A stretch of 64,000 nucleotides of DNA from the NCBI GenBank assembly GCA_022605955.1, contig JAKCOZ010000103.1, positions 746,501 to 810,500 on the forward strand, given 5' to 3'. The notes under the pieces are model-generated. The model made no database searches. It was not told where the DNA came from and worked only from the letters and a program-made list of their open reading frames with translations. The DNA comes from Rallus limicola (lineage: Eukaryota > Chordata > Aves > Gruiformes > Rallidae). Shown here piece after piece: positions 12,401 through 23,550 of the stretch (position 1 is its first letter; the number at the start of each line of letters is the position of its first letter). Both the position numbers and the translations under genes were made by a program.

Positions 12401-15400
12401 TGTTCCCAGGTTTAATTTAGCAGCCTGTGAAGCGATTGGCTTTTCTTACCCTTTCCACTTAGTGATCTCTCTCTTGTCTGTCTTGCAGTGAGCCGGTCAA
12501 GGGGTACATCCAGACACACGCTGCCTGGTATTGGGCTTCCTAGTGAGTACATCTTGCTTCTCCTATGGCCATGTACGCTCTGAACAGCTCTGGATGTGGT
12601 GATGTGGAGACACCTCCCAAATGCTTTAGTATCTTGTGTGGGAGGAATTGCACTAATGTGTGTGGGGAAATTCATAGATAACATGACATGAGAAGATAAA
12701 GTCTTGCCTAGATGAGTCTGAGGCATGAGATGTTCTAGATACTTCCAAAAAGAGCTTGCTGCTCTCCAAACCATGGTCAGAATACACACCTAAGTATTGC
12801 TGGCAGAGCAAACCAGGTAAAACTGGGGAACTTCCAGGAAAACAGCACAGAAACCCAAACGTGAGACCTGAAAGGCTGCCTAGGGTACCTTAGAGGCTTA
12901 ATTTTGGGGTTGTCCCATTGGAAGCCAGGAGATTGCCCAGATTTCCATCTTGTGCCTTGACATGTAACAGATGAAGCAGGGTGCAGGCAATGTTTATGTG
13001 AGGAATGCATTTTGGGAGGGATTAGGATGTCTGAGGGGCTGTCATGCCTGCGCCTTCATCACTGAGCCACCTTCAGTGTCCAGAGTTTGGGATGCTGCTC
13101 GTTAGTCAAGCCTGGTCCAAAAGATCAGCTCTGAGGCAGCACAGGGCTGTGCTTCCCTGTGTTGGATTGTTTGCAATTGTGCTGGTTTCCTGGGTACTGC
13201 TTGTGTTAGTGCTGCTAATGAGGCAGGCAGAGTGCGCGATGCAATTGTCTGTGAACAAGGCTCCATGAACTTGACTTTAATTAGTTCACACCCAAATCGT
13301 GAAGTGTGTCCAGGCCCAGAGATGAGACACCAGCTTATATAACTTAGGAAAAAAAATAACACCCAAAATAGCAGTGATAGAAGGGAACTGGCACCAGCGT
13401 GGCTCTTTGACCTTAAAAGAAAACAATATGCTCCTTCTTGGCCAGTTGCTCAGCTGGAGAAGCAGCATTGTCTTGTGTGGTGACAAGGCCAAGCTCAGGT
13501 CTGTGCTCTGACCTGTGGGCTCATCTCCTGCAGCTTTCTGGACAGTTAATGTTTACATCTTCCAGTAGGAGCAAAGCTGTCAGCTGGAGGAGGCTCTGTA
13601 TCTGGGGGGGGGTGGTGGTGTTAAATGTCCCTGCACCTCCCCAGCGAGCCAGCCTTTCCCTTCGTGCCAGTTGCTTGCCCTGATCTGGGTCTGGATCTCG
13701 TTAACACCCAGAGACCCCAACTCTCACCTCTACTACAGAAGTGGGTGCCTGAGGGTGTCTTCCTACTGCTGGGGTGATGGCTGGGAGGGAATAAAGCAGG
13801 AGCAGATGTGCAGCAGGGGATGTGAAGGAGATGGGCAGCTGTGACAGCTCTTTGCTCCCTATGTGCTTGCTTCCCACCTACTCAGCCACGTCCTCTCCAG
13901 CTTTCCTGCTTTCCCCATGGGAGGGCAGCGCTCGGGTTTATCTCTGGTGCCTTTATCATGGCCCGTGGGTTTTGCCGTCACGTTCAGTTATTAGACTGGA
14001 GGTGAGTGGCTATCACGCAGCCATCGGCATGCTTGGAAGCTGCTTTCCCCCCCCCAGGCGCTGGGTGAAAGCAGGTGAGCAGGTTCCCACTGTGCCATAC
14101 CCCATCAGCGCTGTGGAAAAACACCCGGCTGCGTGATGGCTGGAGCAGAGGGACACATCCCTCACCCCTTAGATTTATTATTTTTTTTTTTTTGCTTTGC
14201 TGAAGGGTCAAGTCATGTGAGATAAGTAACTGCCTCTCCTGTGACCTGGGGATGGCTTGTGCAACAGCATATTAGCCTTGGGTCCATGAGCTTCACCAGC
14301 CCAGAGTGTTGAACTCTTCCTCGAGCGCTGTTGGGAGTAAGATGGGACCAGGTCCCTTCTCCGACATGCACCTTCCCCTTGTCCTTAGGCAAGTCACTCC
14401 TCCCAGCCCTGTGAACCCTGGTTTATGTGCTGCCAAAATCCCAGCAGGATGCCTGGATCCCACCCTGATGAGAGGCAAAGTCTGGCCACCTCAGTATGAG
14501 CAGTAATTCATACAGGGAGGCATCAACAGACAGTACGTTTGGGTGTTCTGCTCATCTTGGGCCTGAATTCTACCCTCCCTCTGCTCTAAAACCACCTGTT
14601 GGGATTTTGGGGAGGGTTTGCTGTCCCACCTTGGGGACTGGCATGGGCTGCTCTGCATTTTAATTGTCAGCTGGAGAGTTCTCCCCTACATCAATACCCA
14701 ACGCTTGTGTGTTCCTCCCTAAGCTGCTCTTTTGCTTCCCTTCACAGTGCTGTTTTCTTTGTGACCTACTTGATTCTCGCCTGCTGCTCTGGACCCAGGT
14801 AAAAGATTCTCTTTTTTGGATTTGGAAGGTCTCTGTGAAATGAGGCTGACTGTCCCCGTGCACCACCCTTGCCGTTTGCCACCCAGGCCATTAATCACCT
14901 GCTGTAACTTAGGCAGCCTGTTGTGCGGTGCTGCTAGCTACCTCTGCCCTCCGCACTGAAGTGCTGAGTAGCCCCTGTTTCTTCACTTGCAGGAGGTATT
15001 TCCCATGGAATCTGATCCTACTGAGCATCTTTGTAAGTAGCATATCTGGACAGTGTTTGCCCTGCCCCTGCAACGAGCTCTGGGTTTCAGGATGGCTCCA
15101 AGGAGGACAGACATCTGGTCTGGAAACCTGCAGGAATTTCATCCTGTAATTGCCCTGCTCTTGGGCTAAGGAGCTGTAATTGAGCTAGGCTGTGATAAGC
15201 AGGAAAGAAGGGAATCTCTGGCTTTTAAAGAAATAATCGCTGCTGGTCAGTGGTGGGAGCTAGGTTAGGGTGCTGGAGTCCTGTGCAAGAGGGGTAGAGG
15301 GATGGAGAAGGTGGGACTGCTCTCGGGGCGGTGGCTTGCCCTCACTTTAACCTGCTCTGTGGATATTAATCACCAGAGGATTAGAAACTATGTAAAAATT

Positions 15401-18400
15401 GAGCATCTGTTTAAAAGGCTTCACTCCCTTTATCATCACCACTGTAACTGACACACTTTATGTGTCTCTCCCTGGGACATGAATGCAGGAGTAACGTGGT
15501 TCTCTTTCCCTCCCAGACGCTCTCCATGGCTTATCTCACTGGGATGCTCTCCAGGTAGGTCAAGCATGAGGCCTCCGGAGGTTCCTATGTTTTGTCTCCC
15601 TGCAGAAAGCCCATCCCAAACTCTGAAATGTGAGCAACAGCACGCTCTGGTAGCTCCTGACTTTGCTCAGTTCTATAGAAGGGCCAGGGACAAGGCAGCA
15701 CCGGCACGATGGGCTGTATGGGACTAACATCGGCTGTCATCTCACCTCCTCCACTAAGCAGTACTCTAGCAGATGGGGCTGAAGTGAGACAAGGAGTTTT
15801 TTCCAGCAGTTTCAGGGGGGTTTTGTAGACTACAAAACCCTGTAGCTCGCTTCTGGTTGGGTTTTTACTGTTGCAGCCTGCTCACAAGATCAGCCCCGGC
15901 TCACGTGGTTCCCTGGTGATGAGGTGGATGAGGCAGTGGGTGCTGGTGGATGCAGGCTGGGAACAAAGAAAGTCGCAGCTTCAGCAACCCAGGGAAAATA
16001 CCAGTGATATCACTGCCCAGTCCAACCAAAGGGGAGAGTGGGAATTGGCTTTTCTTAGAGCTGAGCCTGGTGCTGTGGCCAAAATCAGTAGTTAGACATA
16101 CACAAAGCTGTTACAGATGCCTGTGGTCTCCCCACCTGTTCAAATCCCTCCTTCCCTGTGGTTTTCCAAGACCCACCCCACATCCTTCCCTTTTTACACT
16201 GGGGAGGACACTGATAATTTCAGCACCATTGTGGCCCTGTGGACTGGGGCTTTCCCTGGCACCCCTCTGCTAAGCTCCTGCCAGCCTCGGTCCCTCCTTC
16301 CACTGCTCCAGGCAGGAGATGCTGCAAAGGGGCTTTGCTGTTCATTTTCCAGTTACTACAACACCAAGTCAGTCCTTCTGTGCCTGGGGATCACAGCCCT
16401 GGTGTGTCTGTCTGTCACCATCTTCAGCTTCCAGACTAAGGTGAGTTTGTGCCAACTGGTCCCTCTGGGGGGACATTGTGCTGAGGTGTGAGGGGCAGGT
16501 TCTGTGGGACACAGGAGCTACCTGAGGGATGCTGGCATGTCAAGGGAAGGCTCCAGGAAGGGCAGGTGCTGGGGCTGAGGGATGTGCTGGAGTATAGATG
16601 GGGCTGGAAGATGTTAATGTATTGGGGGTAAGAGGAATTGGGGTTTTTTTTGAGGATTAGGCTGTGGGGTACTGGCACGAACACGTCTGATGGGCTTTTG
16701 GATGTCAGGTATGTGATGGGCACTGAGTTCTTGCCCGTGGCAATAAAGGGGATACAGTAAGTGTTGGTTCTATGCCATACAGATGGGTGGTGGGCTATAG
16801 GACCCCAGATGCAGATGAAGCAATTGCCATGTAACACCAAGAGGTGTGTGCTGCTGGAGTCCCTCCCTGTGGACATGGAGAGGTTTGGGTCCTCTTGCTG
16901 CCTCCTGTTCCAGCACTCGGCACTTGTAAAGGGAGGTTCTTTCCCTCTGCAGTTTGACTTCACCTCCTACCAAGGCGTCCTCTTCGTGATGCTCATGGTT
17001 CTCTTCTTTGGTGGCATCATCCTGGCTGTGATACTGCCCTACCAATACGTGAGTAACGACCTGCACCCCTCCTCCCTTGCCCCATGCCACCAGTCCTGGT
17101 GCAATGCTGGGAGCCGACTGGCTCAAAGCCCCAAGCTCCAGGGCTTGGCTCAGGAGGGGTGTCTCCCTGTTCTCCAAAACCCTGCAGAAACACTGACAGA
17201 AAGAAAAGGGGAGATCAGGTGCCTGCTGCCTGGTTGGTGTACAATCAAATACCAGGTCGTAGGACAGCACTGGCCTGGGGCTTGAGGAAATTTGTTTCTG
17301 TTCCTGGATCTGTGTAGTGACCCAATGGCAGTCACATCACCTGCTCGTGCCTCAGTTTCCCCTCCAGTAAACCGAGGGTAGCGAGCCCGTTAAAGTGCCA
17401 GCCTGCCCAATACAGAACAGGGCTCCTGCCCCAAATTCGCAGCAGGACATGGACTCTGGACAAGTGTGGTGGGGTGCCTGTCTGGCCAGACAGAGAACAC
17501 CTGGCACCATCCTGCAGCGCCTAATTCTTGAGACTCAAATTTCTCAGGAATAAGCACCCCTGGAGCATGATCCAGCCCCCAGGACAAGTCCTGATGATGA
17601 GTGCCCAGCCTGTCACACCTCCAGCTGCTGCCAGCTCCTCTTGTGTGGGTCCAGCGTCCTCCTTTGCCCTCGCTGGTCACAGCTGGCATTAGCTGTGCCC
17701 AGCTGAAATCCTGGCGCCTGTGGCCTGTGACCACACCTGACAGAGGGTTTGGCATCGCAGCACGGAGTGTCTGATCCCCATCCAAAAGTGTCTCATTAGG
17801 AGAATTGTCTTTCAAGCAAGAGCCTGACAGACCCTGATGCTGATGAAAGAGGGCAAGGTGCGTGGGACTGCGCAGCCACCATTAATCACCCCAAATTCCT
17901 GCTTGTGCTGGAGATGGAGGCACCCAGCTTTGATCTCCGCAGCCTTTAAGTGACCTCCAAACCCTCTGAATCTTACTTGGCTTCTCTGGGGACCTGAGTC
18001 ATCCTTTAAGGGCCAGACCTGCAGAAGACACTCCCACTGCTACTAAACCTTGAGTTGGTCTGATGAGCAAATACACAGGCTGGTGTTTCCAATGCCAGGA
18101 GCTTGGACTTGGGTGGTTGTTGCTTGTTGCTTGAGATCCATCATTCCCCTGTGCAAACGTGAGGGGAAACCAGCTCACAGTGCCAAGCTGCTGCCATTAA
18201 ACTGTTGAGACAACTGCTCTTTATCTTGCAGCCTGTCAAGATAAGCATAGCTGGAGGCAGCCTTGTAATGAGCTTGTCTATCTGTGGAGGCAGGCTTCCA
18301 TCTCTGGGTTGAATCAGCTGTTCATGTGGGCACCTTCTCCTGAGACAGGGGAACCTCTCCCTTAGTGCTGTGCAGTGCTGTGCCACAGCAAGCAGGGCTG

Positions 18401-20909
18401 GAGGGTCGGTCTTAATTCCAGTGAATTTCCTGCTGTGAGTCCAGCAGATGAACGTGTTTGTTAGGCTTGTAAATTAAGCTGGGTATGGCTCTTGGAAGGG
18501 TTTAGTGTTTCTTCCAGTGGCATCAGCCTTGTCTGGGTAAAAAAAAACCACCCAGGGCTGCTGAAAAATGTTTCCAGCAGGATAGTGGTAAGATAATTCC
18601 ACAGAGACCGTAACTGTGTTGAAGGAGGCTATCTGGAAACACAAATACCTGATCTACAAGCTTATGAGCTCAGTAGACACAGTGGGTGCAGTGAGAGAGG
18701 AAACAGGCACAGCGATGTGGCTTTTTTGCCATGAAAAGGTCAACCACGGAATCTGTGTTGGAGCTGGACGCAGTGCAAGTCTATCCCGGGCTATTAGAGA
18801 GCACTTTCCCTACCTCATACCCTCCACGTAAGAGCTGAGCCCTCTTCTGTGTCAAATCCTAATTAAGCAGCTCTCTCCCAGGCACTGACTGGTGGATGTG
18901 TTTCCTTTAGGTCCCCTGGCTCCATGCGATCTACGCTTTGCTCGGTGCTGTTATCTTCACGATGGTGAGTGGCGGCGGTGGGGAAAAAATAAGCCAAGAA
19001 GTGAGGAATATACGCCTTGCTTATACTTTAGATATAAGCTTTGAGCCTTGAAGGGTGCTTGGAGGAGGGAGAAGAGCGAGTGGAGGGATTGCAGAGCACT
19101 CTGCATCCTGAAATACTTCATGAATAGCAATTATTGTGGTGACCTCAGCCTCCTCCCGAGGTGCTGGTGTACGTGACGGTGCTGGTGAGAGCCTGGTGTG
19201 ATTGCGCATAGGGCACGGGTTTGCCAATACTAGGTGTGAACAGCAGAAAGCGTGGTAGGGACAGGGGAAAAGGCACCTCTGAAGTGGGAAAAGCAGAGAC
19301 TGAGCTTGGGCAGAGCAGTGGGAGCTGGACTGCAGGGCTCAAAGGGAGCCTGGGATGAAGTGACACCGTGGTCAAGTCAGGGCTGGTTGAGTGGGAGTGA
19401 AGTGAGGATCGTGCATGAGTCTGACAGAAACAGGGACAGAAAGACAGCGAGAGGCCGTGGTTTGGGATTAAGGGGCTTGAGGAAGGTATACTGCAGGCAG
19501 GAAAAGCTCCAAAGCCAGGCAGCTCCTCCAAGGAAGGTTGAAAAGCCTGGATTCACTCCTCTGCCTGCTCCCCATCCATCCCTCCCACAAGCCTCTTCCT
19601 GGAGCAAGTCCTGGCAGTGCCATGCTTGCCATCTAGGTGTGGGAGTTGTCTGGGAAGATGCTTGGCGTTACCCTGAGGTGGGGGTCAGGAGGAGGGCTGC
19701 CTTGGGGTTCAAGGCGGTGCCCATTGGGCATGTTGTGAATAAGAACAGTTGAGCAATTTCATTTATTAGCTATAAAAGTCATTGCAAGTGAGCTCGGGTA
19801 TTTCTCCTGTGATTCATGATTAAAGACTGCTCTGTAAAATACAAGTAGGCTAAACATCTTATAATTACCCCATAAACTTCAGTCAGAACCTCAGCTGGTG
19901 GAGCTTATTGTGCCGGCTTGTCAGCTCAGCCTGCCCATGTCTGGGGAGATCAGTTGTTATTTATGACTGGGGAGGGCAGAGATGCCAGCTGACCCCCAGG
20001 CGATGGCAAAGATGCTCCAGCAGCCCTGAAGAGCTCCCTGCCAAGGTGTCAGTTGCGGGATAGGTTACCAGACAGAGTAAAGGTGAGATGGGAGAAGGTA
20101 TTGGGTTTGAAGTCAAGAGGGCACAGGTTTTCTTGCAGCTGGGCTGCCAGCCTGCCTTGTAGCCCATGTTTGGTCCTGTGAGTGCTGTGGCCCTGCAATG
20201 AAGCTGGATTCCCAATGCGATGGCCTCACTGGTAACACATGACCTGTACTTACTTGAGTTTGTAGCTCAGAAAGGTATTAGATCCCCTCTGGGTCTGGCT
20301 ACCTCTGCTAGCAGCTCTGCAGGCCTTGGTGCTGCCCAGACCTGGGTTTTCTTGCTCTTTACTTTTCTGGTGGTGCTGCTGCTGCAATGTCACATTGGGT
20401 CCAGGTCACCTTGTCACCTGGCAGGTGTTTCTGAACTGGGAGCAGTCTGGGAGTAACTAGTCATAGCAATTGACTGAGGAGGAAGAAGTGCTCCAGAGCT
20501 GATCCTGAGACATGTTTGGGATGGATGAGCATGAAGGAAGGAGGGGCCTGGAGGAAGAGTTGGGCTCAGGTTTTGATCCTCAAGAGTGAAATGGAAGGGG
20601 GAAGCTGCAGCTTGTTCTGAGCTTTTAAATTGCTGTTACAGCTCAGAGAAATTGGCTGCGTTTTTGTTCTGGTACAGTGAAGCAATTGGGAGCACTTCTT
20701 GCCTCCCTGTGCCAAACCTCCATGTGACTGTCATTGGGTTTCCTCCTCTCTCCTCACAGTTCCTGGCATTTGACACCCAGATGTTGATGGGGAATCGTCG
20801 GTACTCGCTGAGCCCAGAGGAATACATCTTTGGAGCCCTCAATATCTACCTGGACATCATTTACATCTTCTCTTTCTTCCTCCAGTTCTTTGGCTCCAGC
20901 CAGGAGTGA
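6397..20909 (+). CDS. FAIM2: FAIM2 (LFG2/TMBIM2), 12 coding exons
   Basis: Fas apoptotic inhibitory molecule 2, a seven-helix membrane protein of the TMBIM/Bax-inhibitor-1 family. The family is known for blocking Fas-induced death in neurons and for calcium leak from ER/Golgi membranes. Joining 6397-6411, 7775-7955, 11486-11589, 11740-11804, 12489-12542, 14748-14798, 14993-15032, 15517-15554, 16353-16440, 16953-17048, 18911-18964 and 20760-20909 gives one frame of 311 residues (human is 316). Every junction is GT-AG and phase-consistent. The N-terminus (about 1-95) is Pro-rich and cytosolic, with a PPTY motif at 31-34. Helices lie near 101-121, 139-154, 161-181, 190-207, 219-240, 248-270 and 286-306. 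FDTQ closes helix six and an Asp sits in helix seven (YLDIIYIF), matching the family's acidic pair. TMBIM1 and GRINA are less likely because the N-terminus (MTQGKLSV) is FAIM2-type. Confidence 0.96.
6944..6965 (+). repeat. Poly-G tract, 22 bases
   Basis: An uninterrupted run of 22 G in FAIM2 intron 1, about 530 bases after the start codon. It is complementary to the C25 run upstream of exon 1 and can support G-quadruplexes on the RNA-sense strand. Confidence 0.95.
7775..7955 (+). CDS. FAIM2: FAIM2 exon 2
   Basis: Follows a long pyrimidine tract and gcag acceptor and ends at gtaagt. Encodes residues 6-65 plus one base of Ser66: the Pro-rich cytosolic region with the PPxY-type motif (PPTYEEA) and the conserved HPSWAYVDP block. 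Confidence 0.95.
9826..10363 (+). mobile_element. Solo LTR of an avian endogenous retrovirus
   Basis: About 538 bp starting TGTGGCAGGGG and ending in CA, in FAIM2 intron 2 and in the same orientation as the gene. It has the layout of LTRs I know from bird genomes: a 'ttctagcagctggtgcagtg' block near the 5' end, a TG microsatellite, an ATTAAA polyadenylation hexamer at 10229-10234, then the 'atcccactggggg' and 'gagcgagcgagcggctgcgtgg' blocks near the 3' end. No retroviral gag, pol or env follows, so it is a solo LTR left by recombination. I could not see a clean target-site duplication, so the edges are uncertain by a few bases. Confidence 0.85.
10206..10225 (+). repeat. TG dinucleotide microsatellite inside the LTR
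   Basis: About ten TG units lie between the 'cattattgtccg' segment and the ATTAAA hexamer of the LTR. Related avian LTRs often carry a simple AT-rich repeat here, so this is probably an expansion at a slippery site. Confidence 0.85.
11486..11589 (+). CDS. FAIM2: FAIM2 exon 3
   Basis: Acceptor ttcag, donor gtaagg. Encodes the end of the cytosolic tail and the conserved FSWDD..VRRVFIRK block just before helix one (to residue 100). Confidence 0.95.
11740..11804 (+). CDS. FAIM2: FAIM2 exon 4
   Basis: Acceptor ttgcag, donor gtaggt. Encodes transmembrane helix one (VYAILMVQLLVTVVIVAFF), residues 101-121, plus two bases of Cys122. Confidence 0.95.
12489..12542 (+). CDS. FAIM2: FAIM2 exon 5
   Basis: Acceptor cttgcag, donor gtgagt. 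Encodes the first loop (EPVKGYIQTHAAWYWAS), residues 123-139, and the first two bases of Tyr140. Confidence 0.94.
12543..14747 (+). other. FAIM2: FAIM2 intron 5
   Basis: A 2.2-kb intron. I see no exon or clear mobile element. There is an A/T-rich patch with TTTAATTAG near 13275-13285 and a T run at 14180-14191; nothing else recognisable. Confidence 0.6.
14748..14798 (+). CDS. FAIM2: FAIM2 exon 6
   Basis: Acceptor ttcacag, donor gtaaaa. Encodes most of helix two (AVFFVTYLILACCSGP), residues 141-156, ending inside the Arg157 codon. Confidence 0.95.
14993..15032 (+). CDS. FAIM2: FAIM2 exon 7
   Basis: Acceptor acttgcag, donor gtaagt. Encodes RYFPWNLILLSIF (158-170), the start of helix three. 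Only 40 bases long. Confidence 0.95.
15517..15554 (+). CDS. FAIM2: FAIM2 exon 8
   Basis: Acceptor ctcccag, donor gtaggt. Encodes TLSMAYLTGMLS (171-182), the end of helix three. Only 38 bases long; placed by family conservation and phase. Confidence 0.95.
16353..16440 (+). CDS. FAIM2: FAIM2 exon 9
   Basis: Acceptor ttttccag, donor gtgagt. Encodes YYNTKSVLL onward through helix four to FSFQTK (184-212). Confidence 0.96.
16953..17048 (+). CDS. FAIM2: FAIM2 exon 10
   Basis: Acceptor ctctgcag, donor gtgagt; exactly 32 codons. Encodes the loop FDFTSYQG and helix five up to LPYQY (213-244). Confidence 0.96.
17049..18910 (+). other. FAIM2: FAIM2 intron 10
   Basis: A 1.9-kb intron without recognisable exons. 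It contains one MIR-like segment (about 17310-17395). The rest is unremarkable. Confidence 0.6.
17310..17395 (-). repeat. MIR-like SINE remnant
   Basis: A 'cagtcacatcacctgctcg' segment followed by 'tgcctcagtttcccctcc' reads like the reverse strand of a MIR core and its conserved arm. The match is short and old. Confidence 0.45.
18911..18964 (+). CDS. FAIM2: FAIM2 exon 11
   Basis: Acceptor cctttag, donor gtgagt; exactly 18 codons. Encodes VPWLHAIYALLGAVIFTM (245-262), the start of helix six. Confidence 0.96.
18965..20759 (+). other. FAIM2: FAIM2 intron 11
   Basis: A 1.8-kb intron without further exons. A sharply AT-rich block at about 19745-19880 stands out from its GC-rich surroundings and may be a conserved noncoding element. 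Confidence 0.6.
20760..20909 (+). CDS. FAIM2: FAIM2 exon 12, last coding exon
   Basis: Acceptor cctcacag. Encodes FLAFDTQMLMGNRRYSLSPE (end of helix six and the conserved loop), then helix seven (LNIYLDIIYIFSFFLQFF), ending GSSQE and TGA at 20907-20909. Confidence 0.97.
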   Translation, partial: FLAFDTQMLMGNRRYSLSPEEYIFGALNIYLDIIYIFSFFLQFFGSSQE

Positions 20910-23489
20910 GCGCAGCACGGCAATATCTTCTCTTTGCTGGCAAGATGCAAGTGTTTAAAAGAAAAAGAAAAAATTAAGAGGAGGAAAAGAGGGTTAAAAC
21001 AAACAAAACCAAACCCACCCTTTTTTGGCCCACTAGCTGGCTCCATTTAATCAGCTGAGCAAAATCCCTGGGTTCCTTATGCAGCTTGTATATATGCTGT
21101 TAGGCCTTTGTGACCCAGAAAGCAAAGCAGGGCTTAAGTGTTATGTCTCTTCTGCTCCTACTGAGATCAAACCAGACCAGAGACTGGGAGGCTTGAGACC
21201 TGGATCACCTTTTCCCCAGAGGCTGTCAGAGTTGCCTGTCTGAGTCTTGCATGTGGGATGCTGAAGTGCTGAGAACAACTCTGTGAAGGGAAAATAACAT
21301 TAAGTGAGTGTGTGTGTGGGGGGGAGAGTAAGGAATTCGGCTAGGATCCTGGCAGGAGAACTAGCTAACAAAGGGAATGGCTAGGGACATCCTTGTGTCC
21401 CTGTTTCTCTCCTGCATTCGCTTGGAGCCTTGCAGCCTCTGCAGAGACATATTCCTGACAGTATCCGCTTTTAGAAGCGCAGAGCAGGGGATCACGTAGT
21501 CTGGATGTCCCAGCAATCAGTCTTTCAGGCACAAGGGAACCTGTCCTTCAGGACATGCAGCCTCTTTGAGGACATCCCTAAAGTCCCAGCAGGAAGAATT
21601 CATCTGTATCCTTTGCATCTGGCTGTGGGGCTGAGTGTGTACTCTTTCCTTCCCAGAGTGGCACAGCAGGACCACCACCTGTGGGCTCACCTCCCACCCC
21701 AGGGATCAGCTCTCTCCAGGGAGGGTTGTAACCCCCATGTAAGGCTTATTGGCAGAGAAGAGATGAAAGAGGCTGAGTTTCAGAGCCCAGGCAAAGCCGG
21801 GCATCTCCTGATGTGGGAAATGGTCATCAGGATCTGATGCCTTCACAAAGATTCTCCTGGTTGCTTGAGATTACTGGTCCTAAGTGGTTATTACCCAGGG
21901 ACTGAGGCCGGATCGAATGCTTGTTGCTCAGAACAGGCATGGCTTTGCAGTGAGCACCAGTGGAGCCTCTTGCTCTGGCACTTCCCAGTTTCGCTCCCCC
22001 CAAACGGGGATGTCAGTGAGAGCACCAGACGCCTCAGTGTTCGGGTAACTTTCCATCTTCCCCCTGTTCACATTCCCCTGTTTGGGGATTAGCTGGCTAA
22101 TTTCTAACTGTAAAGCTCCAGGTGGAGATAAGAGGCCTTTTGCTGTTATTTAGAAAGTGATCCTTCCTGCTGATAGAACCCCGTATCTTCCATCTCCCTG
22201 GGAATGGCAGGGCAAGTGCGTCACTGAGCTGCCTCTAGCAATCCCTGCGTGTTCCAGAGAGGCGATGCCAAAACGCTCCGTACCACACATTCCTCCTCTG
22301 CTGCTGCCCCGGCTTTTACCCTTCACATGTTGTATCTTCTCACCACACGTGTGGAGTGCCCCGAGCTGGGCAGGGGAAAGTTACTGCTCAGGGTAAAAAT
22401 GGTTCAGTCCCTCTGCAGCTGTGCTGACCTTGTCCATGAGCGCGAGGGATGTCTTCCACCTCACCTTCCTCCCCAACAACCCCTCAAAACAATAGCAACA
22501 AAAAAACCCCAGCCAAAATCTTAGGGATAAAGGAGACTAATGGTAGCATGAAGTTCATGTCCCACTGGTTTCCGCAGAGAAGAGATAAGAGCTTTGGGTT
22601 GCTGAACAGGATAGAATTGGGAAAAGGAGTATGGTCATGAGAGGCACCCTAAAAGTTTATGAAATGAGAGTTTAAAGAAGGAATTTTCTGGCTCAGACCC
22701 ACGCAGGCACTTCTGAAGTATCTCAGCAGACTGGTTCTGAAGCCTCTTTTTTTTTTTTGCTCACAGCAAAAGGCCTTGTAGTTATTCCTGCTTTCCAGCT
22801 TTTAAGGAGGGAGTATGGAGTTACATGATGATTTTTGACTCTGAAGTAGTCCTAAACCTCCTCCTTGGGAGGACAATCCAGACCAGAGCTCTGCAGCCCT
22901 CCTTTCTGTGCTGGGACTCCTCCAAAGTGTCCTGGTGCATCCTGGGATGAAGAACACAGATCTGCAGCCCACTCTGGATCTCTTGCTCTTTTTTTCTTTT
23001 CCTTCTGATGTGGAGTAACTTTGCTGCTGCCTGAGCTGCTGCTACATCCTGGCTTTCTGCTCCTGTGTGGGAAAAGCTTGCATGCCACCTGCTCCACCCC
23101 CAGGCCACCTGAGTGGGGATGGCTTGCTGCCCTCCCATGCCCCTCCACAGGGCTCCCTTCTTGCATGCATCCCGGTCCCTCCTCTGTGCTGACCCTGGAG
23201 CTTACAGTCCATCCAAGCCAGAGTTACCAGAAGCACATGGACTGAAGCAGTGAGTAATATGTACGTGCTCAGAGAGGTGGAAGTCCTTATGAGGCTGAGT
23301 AACACAGCAATTAGGGGTGGGATATAGCTATAGGCATGTTCCTCCTGGGTTACTTGACCATCTGTGTAAGGGAGGTGCAGGGCTGCTGCTCTTCCTCTGT
23401 GTGGATTTCCTTTATTTGAGGTCTGTGTTGCCCAGACCCAGGGTCTGTATCCCCTTGCTCTGTTTGTCTGGCCATTCTTATGATTTCAC

Positions 23490-23497
23490 TGTAAATA
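23490..23497 (+). promoter_or_regulatory. FAIM2: Pumilio-type element TGTAAATA
   Basis: Exact match to the Pumilio recognition octamer (UGUANAUA), 29 bases before the AATAAA. In that position the UGUA core could instead act as a cleavage-factor Im site. Confidence 0.5.
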
Positions 23498-23525
23498 GGA
23501 TTTTGTATTTTCTCCAAACATTGCT

Positions 23526-23531
23526 AATAAA
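23526..23531 (+). terminator. FAIM2: FAIM2 polyadenylation signal AATAAA
   Basis: Canonical hexamer followed within 30 bases by a GT-rich stretch (ttgttgctgtggtgagg), the expected downstream element. Cleavage is probably near 23550. Confidence 0.8.
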
Positions 23532-23550
23532 TTGTTGCAAAACTGTTGTT

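Larger units (their letters stand above)
20910..23550 (+). other. FAIM2: FAIM2 3'UTR (presumed)
   Basis: About 2.6 kb from the stop codon to a canonical AATAAA, with no clear earlier AATAAA and no other gene. FAIM2 in mammals also has a long 3'UTR. A Pumilio-type element TGTAAATA sits at 23490-23497, just before the poly(A) signal. The extent is inferred; transcript data would fix it. Confidence 0.7.

Noticed and set aside
6397..20909. TMBIM1, GRINA or TMBIM4 instead of FAIM2
   Set aside because: The N-terminus MTQGKLSV, the PPxYEEAT block and the FSWDD..VRR motif are FAIM2-type, and BCDIN3D is its usual neighbour.
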